This document shows positions 20,930 to 32,900 of a DNA stretch of 64,000 bases, piece by piece (within the stretch, counting starts at the first letter, position 1; every line of letters begins with the position of its first letter). Position numbers and translations under genes: made by a program. Source of the DNA: Macrosoma leucophasiata (taxonomy: Eukaryota; Arthropoda; Insecta; Lepidoptera; Hedylidae); NCBI GenBank assembly GCA_036365455.1, contig JAWQUS010000010.1, positions 24,943,501 through 25,007,500 on the forward strand, given 5' to 3'. The notes under the pieces are model-generated. The model saw only the letters and a list, made by a program, of their open reading frames with translations, was not told the DNA's origin and made no database searches.

Positions 20930-23900
20930 GTGAGTGCGCCCGCTCCCCGCCCCGTCCGCCCCGCACCCGCCTCCACACCTACCTCCACACCTACCTCGCC
21001 TCCACCGACCAGACCACCAACGAGGACGTGAGTGCGCCCGCTCCCCGCCCCGTCCGCCCCGCACCCGCCTCCACACCTACCTCCACACCTACCTCGCCTC
21101 CACCGACCAGACCACCAACGAGGACGTGAGTGCGCCCGCTCCCCGCCCCGTCCGCCCCGCACCCGCCTCCACACCTACCTCGCCTCCACCGACCAGACCA
21201 CCAACGAGGACGTGAGTGCGCCCGCTCCCCGCCCCGTCCGCCCTGCTCCCGCCTCCACACCTACCTCGCCTCCACCGACCAGACCACCAACGAGGACGTG
21301 AGTGCGCCCGCTCCCCGCCCCGTCCGCCCTGCTCCCGCCTCCACACCTACCTCGCCTCCACCGACCAGACCACCAACGAGGACGTGAGTGCGCCCGCTCC
21401 CCGCCCCGTCCGCCCTGCTCCCGCCTCCACACCTACCTCGCCTCCACCGACCAGACCACCAACGAGGACGTGAGTGCGCCCGCTCCCCGCCCCGTCCGCC
21501 CTGCTCCCGCCTCCACACCTACCTCGCCTCCACCGACCAGACCACCAACGAGGACGTGAGTGCGCCCGCTCCCCGCCCCGTCCGCCCTGCTCCCGCCTCC
21601 ACACCTACCTCGCCTCCACCGACCAGACCACCAACGAGGACGTGAGTGCGCCCGCTCCCCGCCCCGTCCGCCCTGCTCCCGCCTCCACACCTACCTCGCC
21701 TCCACCGACCAGACCACCAACGAGGACGTGAGTGCGCCCGCTCCCCGCCCCGTCCGCCCTGCTCCCGCCTCCACACCTACCTCGCCTCCACCGACCAGAC
21801 CACCAACGAGGACGTGAGTGCGCCCGCTCCCCGCCCCGTCCGCCCTGCTCCCGCCTCCACACCTACCTCGCCTCCACCGACCAGACCACCAACGAGGACG
21901 TGAGTGCGCTCGCTCCCCGCCCCGTCCGCCCCGCACCCGCCTCCACACCTACCTCCACACCTACCTCGCCTCCACCGACCAGACCTAAGGCTCCACAATT
22001 GCTTCCATTTCCATAATATTTTTTTATTTTGAACTAGCTGCGCCCACGTTAAAATCATAATACATGAACCGGAATTAAAAGAAGAATTGAAAATATGTGA
22101 CCATAATTTCCTTAATGGTAATTAATTTTGGGACAAAATATGATCTATCAGAAATGCCTGAAATCGATTATTATATCGATTCTGAACAAACTAGTTTCAG
22201 GTTGTACATTTAATCCTGTTAATCGTTGTATAAATCTATGCCACTTTTCGTTGTCTCAAGAACGGCCTCACCTATCCAAACCAAATGTTTAGGCTATGTT
22301 CGGACTATTTAGTAGATAGTTTATGTGATGTTTGCACAAAATCGGTAGACCGGCTCTTCATTTATCACATTTTTTGTATCGAATGAATATTTATTATGAT
22401 AGCAATTGTTGTCATGGGATTATTAAGGTAAACGAACTAGAACTTTTAAAGTAATTTATTACAACCACGATGCGTTACCATTTACAGACAGGAAAGAAGA
22501 GAGAGAGCGGGGCATAGATTATAACAACATATCCGGTGCAATTAATATTGCCACAGTATAAATATTATGTTAAAACTAACATTGGATGACATTGTGTCTT
22601 AACAGCAATAATGTAGGTAACATTACACCCGTGCGAAACCGGGGCGGGCCGCTAGTATTTATATATATTCACTAGCTGTGCCCGCGACTTCGCCCGCGTG
22701 AGAAGTTCAATATCTACCCGGACGAAGTCGTGGGCGCAGCCAGTATAGAAGTAGCCTAAGTTACTCCTTATTACATCAGCTATCTGCCAGTGAAAGTCCC
22801 GTCAAAATCGGTCCAGCCGTTCCCAAGATTAGCCCCGCCAAACAGACAGACAGACTGTTCGAATTGTATTCAGTACTGGCCATAAATTTATTATACTTCT
22901 TTATGTCTGTCTTTTTAAAATGTCAGTCGCAATAAAAATCAGTGCTAGTGAAAGTGTGTATTTTTTTCATTTCTTGATTTAGTGCTAAACGCCATTAAAA
23001 CCTACAGTCCACACTCAAAATTATACACATAAAGTTTTGGTCCATAATCGAGACGGATAGTACGCAGCAGTGCATAATCTCGACGAGAGATTCACTTCAA
23101 CGGAAACAACTTTTTTCACATGGACTTCGATGCACCCGGCGGTAAAAGTTTTACTTTGCTATTATAATCAAGTTCAAGACGCAAGATAATATTGTTCATT
23201 TTCTACGATGACTTCAGTGGAACAATTAATAGAAACGAATGAAGAATTATTTCAATTGTTAGAAAAGGCATTGAGCAATCATAAAAAATGTCCGAAGGCA
23301 AGACTGACAAGTGGGTATATACAATCCAAACTAAAATGTGTTCAAGAATATTGGGACTTGTTTCGAAGTACACATGGAACTTTGATAACCATGACTAACA
23401 AACAAAAACGAGACGGGTTGTCATACTTTACGGACGACAGACACACACAGTTCGAGGATGTGTTTTTGGAGTTAAATGGCGATTTAACCGACAAGTTAGA
23501 AAATATCAAGCAGCCGCAACGTCACACCAATGTCGAGAATAGTTCTTCAGTACAGGAGCCGTCAAATCACTTTGGAGGGGAAATTCATTTACCTAAAATT
23601 AATTTACCAACGTTCTCAGGTGCGTACGAGGATTGGCAATCATTTGAAGACGTGTTTTCATCGCTCATTCATGATAACAAAAGGCTTAGTGACATACAGA
23701 AGTTACACTACTTGAAATCGTGTCTAACGGGAGAAGCACATAATGCTATCAAAAACTTTCAAGTCGTAGAAAAGAATTATTGTTTTGCATGGGATACATT
23801 GAGAAATAGATATTCGCACAAACGGCTTATAGTGGATGCTATATTGAAAAGGTTATTTTCTATGAAGAAGATTAATACACAGTCGGCAAGTCAATTAAAA

Positions 23901-26900
23901 TCATTAATAGACAACACAAATGAGTGCATAAGCAGCCTACAAGGTATGGATGTTTCTACAGTTTGTTGGGATCCAGTATTGGTGTTTTTTGTTACACAAA
24001 AATTGGATCCAGAGACCCATAAGGAGTGGGAAAAATTCGTTAGTACAGAATATAACAAAGAGTTACCTTCTTTTAAAAGTTTAATTAATTTTCTTGAATC
24101 TAATATTCAAACTTTAGTTTTAATAGCACAACCAGTCACTATGCGACACACTAAGGAGCGTTCTTTTCATACTAATTCTGTTCAAATGACTTGTATTTTT
24201 TGCAGCAAAAATCACTATTTGTTTAATTGCAAAGACTTTGGTAAATTAAATCCTGTTAAGAGAAGGGAGTATGTCAGAGATAATCATTTGTGTTATAATT
24301 GTCTTTCATCTAATCACTCAGTTGTTAATTGTAAACAAAAAATATCTTGTAGGATTTGTAGTAGACGCCATCACTCACTTTTACATTATAATAATATTCA
24401 TGAGAGGAGAGGGGAGGCCGGGGTTCAGGAGGGTAACAATACAACCGGGCTGTCTTCTTTACACACAAATGTAAAAGGTGAGCAGCATGATTCACAAGAT
24501 ATTTCAATAACATCACACTTAGCGTCGGGGCACAACAAGGCACTTTTAGCCACAGCACTGGTTCCGGTCAGGGGTAGTTCGGGTCAAATCACTATTTTGA
24601 GGGCATTAATAGATCCTGGGTCACAGGCATCTTTTATCAGTGAGAGGGCAGTTCAATCATTGCGACTCAAAAGAACTGGGATAAATGGTACGGTGACAGG
24701 TGTAGGTTCAGCAACAACAACAGTCAGTCACGTGGTACAGTTGGAGGTTTTGTCAAGGTATGATTTGGAATTCAGCCTCCCTGTAAGGGCATATGTGTTA
24801 GCATCACATGTGACGACTAGGTTACCGTGCAAATCAATCAAGCCAAGGGAACATTGGTCACATTTAGAAGGTCTCAACTTGGCTGATCCACAATATTTCA
24901 TTGCAAGTAAGATAGACATTTTACTTGGAGTTGAAGTATACACAGATATAATTAAAAACAATTTAATCAAAGGTCCACCAGGTTCACCATCGGCTCAGGA
25001 AACAAGCCTGGGATGGATTTTATTTGGGAATATTAATAATCAAATATCTGAAGGTAGGATTGTGGTAATGCATCATAAACTAGAAGTGGATAGTGACAAT
25101 TTTTTAAGAAATTTATGGAGTATAGAAGAATCAACAAAGCGGGAATTTACTGCTGAAGAAAGGAAGTGTGAAGAGATTTATGTGAACAATTATAGTAGAT
25201 CAGCGGAAGGTAGATACATAGTCAAGTTACCTTTGAGAGGTTCAATAGATGAGATAGGTGAAACAAAGAACATAGCACTGAAAAGGTTTTACCAGTTGGA
25301 AAGAAGATTAGAAAAGAGACCACAACTCAAAGATGACTACAGAAAGGTTATAGAAGAGTATATACAATTAACTCACATGGAAAAAATTCCAGAAGAAGAA
25401 AGAGATAAGGAAGCAATATATCTGCCTCACCACGCAGTCATAAAAGAAGAAAGGAAAACAACCAAGGTCAGGATTGTATTTGATGCTTCATGTAGCGGAT
25501 CAAACGGTAAATCATTAAACGACATACTCATGACAGGACCTCGGCTCCAAGAAGACCTTCGAAACCTTGTCATGAGATGGCGTTTAAAACCAGTTTGCTT
25601 CGTCGCTGACATTCAGAAGATGTATAGAATGGTTGAAGTAACAAAGGAAGATGCAGATTTACAGAGGATTTTATGGAGAAAGAATACAGACGAAGAAATA
25701 GAAGAATACCGTATATTGCGAGTTACATTTGGCACTGCCTCAGCACCATATTTAGCGGTCAAGACCTTAATGCAACTAGCTGAAGATGAGGGTAGTGATT
25801 GTTCAGAAGCAGCAAGAATAATAAGAGAAGACTTTTATGTTGATGACTGTATGAGTGGTAGTTTTACAATTAAGGAAGCTATACAATTAGGCAAAGAAAT
25901 TACAGATATACTAAAGAAGGGTGGATTTATTTTACAAAAATGGGCTTCAAATAGTAAGGAGTTTTTAGATGAATTTCAAATTGAAGAAAAAAAGGGGAAT
26001 GAAGACTCAAATCAATGTACAATTAAAACTTTAGGACTTGTTTGGAACATGTCAACAGATTCATTTCGGTATCAATTAAAATTACCTTCTCAACCAGAAA
26101 TTAGTACAAAAAGAAACATTTTAGCAGATATTCAAAGATTATTTGATCCCCTTGGATGGTTAAGTGCAGCTATCATTCCAGCGAAAATACTGATTCAGAA
26201 ACTTTGGATGGAAAGATTGGATTGGGACGAATATGTAGGAGATAGCCTTAAGGAAGAATGGTTGAGAATAAGAAGTAGTTTTAAGAATTTAAATCTAGTA
26301 CAGATCAAGAGATGGATTGAAACAGATAGGAAAGAATTGGATAATATCACTCTGCATGGGTTCTGTGATGCGTCAAATAAGGCTTATTGTGCTGTTGTAT
26401 ATTACAGAGTTCAAACTAAAGATGGTAAAATAAAAACTGGTATTGTGGCTTCAAAGACAAGAGTGGCGCCCGTAAGGCCTATTTCAGTGCCACGCCTTGA
26501 GCTTTGTGGAGCAGTTTTATTGGCGAGATTGTTAACTCAAGTTAGAGAGGCGATGAGATTACCTGTCGAAGGAGTATATGCATGGACAGATTCATCAGTA
26601 GTTTTGTCATGGATATGTGGAGATCCATCGAGATGGAAGGTATTTGTAAGCAATCGAGTGGTGGAAATATTGGACAATTTAAGCAACTCTCGATGGTTTC
26701 ATGTACAATCTAAGGAGAATCCTGCGGATATAGGTTCCAGAGGGCTTGAACTAACAGAGTTGATTGGAAACAAACTATGGTGGGAAGGGCCAGATTGGCT
26801 AAGAGATCAAGAAATACATTTTTTAAGACTTAATTTGCCCACAGATATAGATAGAAAGAAAATTCAAGTTAATTTAAAAATTGAAGAAAAAGACAAGATT

Positions 26901-29900
26901 AACTTTGAGAATTTTGATTCGTTAGAGGAGCTGACGAGAGTAATAGTATATAGTAGAAGATTTTTAAATTATAATAAAAATTCAAGTAACATAGACAGAC
27001 CTATAACAGTGGAAGAACTAGATGAATCATTAAAAACATGCATAAGGTTAGCACAAAGGGAAAGCTTTGTTGAAGAGATAGATAGAATAACAAACAAGCA
27101 GTATGTAAAAAGAAGTAGTAGGCTTAAATCTCTAAATCCATTCTTAGACAGCCGCAATATTCTCAGGGTGGGCGGCAGATTGAGAAACTCGGATTTAGAA
27201 GACGAGTCTAGACATCCTATTATCATGAACAACAAGTCTACTTTAGCTCATTTAATCATTGCTGATGCACATCAAAGGACATTGCACGGTGGCATACAGC
27301 TGATGGTCTGTTACATTAGGTCTAAATACTGGATTCTTGGAATTAAAAATGCAGTAAAGGCATATTTACATAGATGCATAATTTGTACAAGGCAAAGGGC
27401 GGCGATAAGAAGTCAAATCATGGCAGACTTACCTAGGGTTCGCACTACTCCTGCACGACCATTCCAGCATAGTGGAGTAGATTTTGCCGGCCCATTGCAA
27501 GTTCTAATGACAAGAGGTAGAGGAGCAAAATCAAACAAGGCATACATAGCAATTTTTATTTGTATGGTGACCAAGGCCATTCACCTGGAATTGGTAGGCG
27601 ACCTGTCTTCGGAATCATTTATAGGGGCTTTCCATAGATTCATTGCACGCAGAGGAAGGTGTACTCATATATGGAGTGATCAAGGGAGGAACTTCGTTGG
27701 GGCCAATAAACACCTGGCAGAAGCATGGAAGAGTACCAACCTTGAACTACCAGGTCATTTGAATAATATATTGGCTTCCGAGGGAACACAATGGCACTTC
27801 ATTCCCCCATACAGCCCCAATTTTGGTGGCCTATGGGAAGCCGGGGTGAAGTCAGTCAAACATCACCTTCGACGAATTTTAACAGCCAGACTTACTTTTG
27901 AAGAAATGTCGACTACACTATGCCAAATTGAGGCATGCTTGAATTCCAGGCCCTTGACACCTATTGACACCACAGACACTGACTTCAAGATACTCACACC
28001 AGGTCATTTTCTGATCGGCGAAGCACCGGTCACCATACCTAGTCCAGATCTTCGCGATCTTAATTTGAATCGTTTATCACGGTGGCAATATGTTCAAAGA
28101 CTAGTTAGTGAATTTTGGCATCGGTGGCAATCCGAGTATTTATCTAGGCTTCAAGAACGTCCCAAGTGGTTAAAGCGCATTAAAGAGTTTGAAATAGGTG
28201 ACATTGTGCTATTAAAAAATGAACAGTTGCCTCCGGGCAAGTGGCCTCTAGGGCGAATAATTGCTAAACATCCTGGGCCAGACAATGTAACAAGGGTTTA
28301 CAGTGTAAAATGTTCAAGTGATGTGGTTAAACGTTCCATATCAAAACTTTGTTATTTACCTGTAGAGACTAAGTAACAAAATATTGTTAATTACAATACT
28401 TTAGTTTTTTATGTTTGTTTAGTATTTTTGAATGATTAAAAAATTGTTTCATTTATGTTTTTTGTATACATCTTCACAACTAACATGCAAGTTTATCAAT
28501 ATTGAGTTATAACAATTTTATCAAAAAGATCAAACATTATTTTTCTATTGTGTAACTTTGGTTAGGTATATTTACGGCACGTTATGCAATAGGGAATAAC
28601 TTTGTAATGAAATTCAAAATGTTTAGGTGATTAGTAGGAATAATAGTTGTTATTAGGTTTTTAGGAATTATTTTTGTTTATGATTTATGTAAGCATGTTA
28701 AGGTTTCAGTCATCTTGCTAATTGATAGAAACGTAACACTATTTGTAGGATTCGAAGCAATTTGTTCAGAACAGATCTAAATGTTTCTTAATGATTGTTT
28801 AGCATGTAAAGGACTGTTGTCCTTTGGTGGGCGGTATGTTCGAATTGTATTCAGTACTGGCCATAAATTTATTATACTTCTTTATGTCTGTCTTTTTAAA
28901 ATGTCAGTCGCAATAAAAATCAGTGCTAGTGAAAGTGTGTATTTTTTTCATTTCTTGATTTAGTGCTAAACGCCATTAAAACCTACAGTCCACACTCAAA
29001 ATTATACACACAGACAGACAGACAAAAATAGTAAAAAAATGTTGTTTTGGTATATGTACCGTGTATACATACATATGCATTTAGTAAAAAGCGGTTATTT
29101 TTATATTACAAACAGACACTCCAATTTTATTTATTTGTTTAGATATTCGAGTAAAATACACAAATGTTAAAACTGATAATTATGTACAGTCAGGAAACCC
29201 GCTTCCTGTTCAAAATAAGTCAAAATATAGAGTTTATTAATAGTACAATGATATACGTACTTCAATAACTGAAATATAGATAATTAACGAGAACAACGTA
29301 TCGTGGCGCAGATCAAGGGGTCCTTCTCGTCACGGCGCGGCGTATCCAACCCCAACCCCTACTCGCGCGGCAACGCGTGCGCCAACTGCTGGCACGTGCT
29401 GTGCGGCCCGCTGGCGCCCAGCCTCATCGACCGGTACGTGTCCCCCGTGCCCCCCGTGTCCCGCCTCAACCCCTACTCGCGCGGCAACGCGTGCGCCAAC
29501 TGCTGGCACGTGCTGTGCGGCCCGCTGGCGCCCAGCCTCATCGACCGGTACGTGTCCCCCGTGTCCCCCGTGCCCCCCGTGTCCCGCCCCAACCCCTACT
29601 CGCGCGGCAACGCGTGCGCCAACTGCTGGCACGCCAACGGAGTGGAGAGTGCGCGAGAACGCGATTGAGAGCGACCACCGTCTCATTATATATACAGTGG
29701 CGGGCAAGTCTACTCCTACGAGCGCTGGGCCGCCAGAGGAGCCGATGAGGTACCGGGACCGCGGTGTTTCTTGGAGTCGCTTCGAGACGGCTATTCACGA
29801 ACGGGTAGGGCGACTGAGGTGGAATCGATCTGCCCCTGAAGTCTGCAAACAATTCACCAAATTGGTGACTAGCACTGCGCTGCAGACTCTAGGGGTGGTG

Positions 29901-32900
29901 AAAGCCATGAAAACTGACAGTGGGTACGAATGGTGGACGCCAGCTCTGGATGGTCTCCGCAAGGAGAACAACAGGCTGCGTCAAGAATGGCAGGGTACCC
30001 GCAAGGCGGGAGGCTGTTGTGAGGTGAACGCCAGGAGTCGGTTCCACTCTCACAGGATTAGGTATAGGGTGGCTATGGAGGAGGCGCAGCTTTTTTTTTA
30101 TATGAACACTGCCAATTCCGGAAACCTGGACCCATGGGGACAAGCCTACCGTGTCGCGAGTGGGAGGTGCAGGCCTCCCCGTAATGTAGTAAATGGCACC
30201 AGTTTTGCCGAAGGATACGCTGGGAGCGTAAATGACGCCATGCATAACCTTATGCATTCGCTGTGCCCGGACGACGTTCTGTCAAAGGACACAGCATACC
30301 ATAGGCAGGTGCGTATTGTAACAGCATTTTCGCCCTCAGGAGAGGATGCCCCTCCTCCGACTGACGATATCATCGAGAAAATAGTCAAGGATCTTCCAGA
30401 CACAGCTCCGGGAATCGATGGGATCAGCGCGCGCATCGTTATTGGTAAAGTTTTAGAACGAATTATGCTTAAGTGTGCTCCGCAATTTACGTATGGGCTA
30501 TCGGATCGACAGCACGGGTTCACTCGGGGTCGGTCGACGGTATCCGCGTTGAATACCATCTTCAGCGCGGCGCGTGAGCGCTCGTTGAAATATTTACAAG
30601 CGGTTTTCTTAGATATCTCTGGGGCCTTCGACAACGCCTGGTGGCCGATGATACTGCTGAAGGCGAAAAGGGGAGGTTGTCCGCCGAACATTCACCGGAT
30701 GTTGTCGGACTACTTCACCAATCGCCGCATCGGCATGTTCGTTGGCAACCGCGTCTTGTGGAAGGCTGCAACGATGGGTTGCCCGCAGGGATCGGTGCTC
30801 GGACCAACGCTCTGGAACGTGCTTATGGACGACTTGCTCCGATTGCCCCTCCCTGGGGGGGTAAGTATCGTAGCGTACGCCGACGATGTCACGCTTCTGA
30901 TAGCGTCAAACTCCCGGGCGGCCCGCTGGCGCCCAGCCTCATCGACCGGTTGGTGTCCCCCGTGCCCCCCGTGTCCCGCCCCAACCCCTACTCGCGCGGC
31001 AACGCGTGCGCCAACTGCTGGCACGTGCTGTGCGGCCCGCTGGCGCCCAGCCTCATCGACCGGTACGTGTCCTCCGTGCCCCACGAACTCCGCCAGCGTA
31101 TTGTCGGGCCTCATTGACCGGTGGTATATGCCCCTTACATAGGTTTTTGAGGTTCCAGGGTCCTTTGAAGTTCCGTAGTCCTTTGAAGTTCCTGTACGGT
31201 CCCGTACATAGCACATGAAAATCGCCATCGACCGCCATCAGCAATACTGGATCGTCGCATCTGCGACGATCCAGCTTTCGGTTCCCGTAGTAAATGTTCT
31301 CGTAGCTGAGTCTCGTAGTGAGAGTGGGCTGTGAGTGTGAGCGTATTTACTCGGCGTGACCGGTGGCGGGGTGTTGCAGGCGCGGCGTGGTGAGCGCGGA
31401 CGGGAGCGGCGAGCTGCCGCCCAGCCTCGCGCAGGCGCTGGCCGTGCAGGCACACCCCGTGCAGCCGCTCGCCGTGCAGCCGCTCCCCGTGCAGCCGCTC
31501 CCCGTGCAGCCGCTCGCCGTGCAGCCGCACCTGCCTGCGCAGGCCGCGCGCGCCCTGCAGCCCGCCGCGCACCACGCCGACGGTACGTACCCATCGCCCA
31601 TCGGCAATCTCGGGAACGGCTAGACCGATTTTGACGGGACTTTCACTGGCAGATAGGTCATGTAATAAGGAGTAATATGTCGATTGGCGAACATCCTATT
31701 GCCTTGAACCGTTCGCCGCCGCGTCCACTGCGTCCACTGCGAGCTGCCAAGCCTCGAGTTGGCTCCACGGCTCCAGACGAGCACGCGGCACGCGCCGACT
31801 AGTTTAATCGATGATTGGCTTTGATGATTGATTTTGACGTTCACGATCGCTGGCAACGTCAAAATTATTGTGATAGTCGCTAATATTGGTACATATTAAC
31901 AGTATAAGCATAACAGTATATAGGACCCTGCTTTGGTCGGACATATCTGTTGCAGGCGCGCTGAGCGGCAGCTACAGCAACCTGTTCTCGGTCGACGGCG
32001 TGAGGGGCACGGGGGGCGCGGGGGGGCGGCCGCACGCCTACATGAACCACAGCCTCGACCTGGACCCCGTGCCGCTACAAGGTACGTCGCATACTTTGTC
32101 CTTCCGTATTACATTTTAGGATAAAAAAATAACTGTATTAAAAATGTCTGAAATCGATTCGTTCCGCTCAGTCCCATGGACATAGACTTGCGAGCTGGTT
32201 TAAAAATCATACTTTTTCGGACCGGCATGTGCGGTGCGAGGCGGCTGTGCGAGGCGGCTGTGCGAGGCGGCTGTGCGAGGCGGCTGGGCGAGGCGGCGGA
32301 GCGAGCTGGCACGCTTCAACTGAACTGATCGTCCACCGTGCCGCCCTTGGCTGTGGCTCGTCGCGTAAACTCGCACAGGCCGCAAGTTCACTCCGCATAC
32401 TCGCTGGCTCAGCACCGCTGCTTCGCTCCGCGTCCATGGATAGACAAAGTCCGCAAGTCCGCCCCGCAATACTCGCTCGCTCATCTCCGCCGCCTCGCTC
32501 CGCGTCAATGGATAGACAAAGTCCGCAAGTCCGCAAGTCCGCCCCGCAATACTCGCTCGCTCATCTCCGCCGCCTCGCTCCGCGTCAATGGATAGACAAA
32601 GTCCGCAAGTCCGCAAGTCCGCAAGTCCGCCCCGCAATACTCGCTCGCTCATCTCCGCCGCCTCGCTCCGCGTCAATGGATAGACAAAGTCCGCAAGTCC
32701 GCAAGTCCGCCCCGCAATACTCGCTCGCTCATCTCCGCCGCCTCGCTCCGCGTCAATGGACGGGCAGCCTGAGACCGTTTAGAGAGTCGCGTCCGGGCCG
32801 CCGGGGAGAGGTCGTACATATTACCGTGCATTGGACGGACAAAATGTCTAGTGTGGGGACAGCGAGCGGAAAGAACGAGTCACGGTCGGCGATTTTGACG

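Larger units (their letters stand above)
22856..29010 (+). mobile_element. Intact Bel-Pao LTR retrotransposon in intron 1 of app
   Basis: The 6155-bp element has two 174-bp LTRs (22856-23029, 28837-29010), identical by eye, with TGTTCG...ATACACA ends. A 5-bp CAGAC target duplication flanks it. A TGGTCCATAATCG segment at 23038 is a plausible primer-binding site, and GGTGGGCGG just before the 3' LTR a plausible polypurine tract. It lies in the same orientation as the host gene. Confidence 0.93.

Noticed and set aside
19883..21076. 397-codon minus-strand ORF across the app exon
   Set aside because: It is antisense to a well-supported DHHC exon, of low complexity, and open only because of GC content.
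20885..21985. CRISPR-like array
   Set aside because: Units are contiguous tandem copies with no unique spacers, in a eukaryotic gene.
29649..31142. 497-codon ORF as a novel host gene fused to a DHHC motif
   Set aside because: It is an R1-like reverse transcriptase fragment whose frame happens to run into the flanking host repeat.
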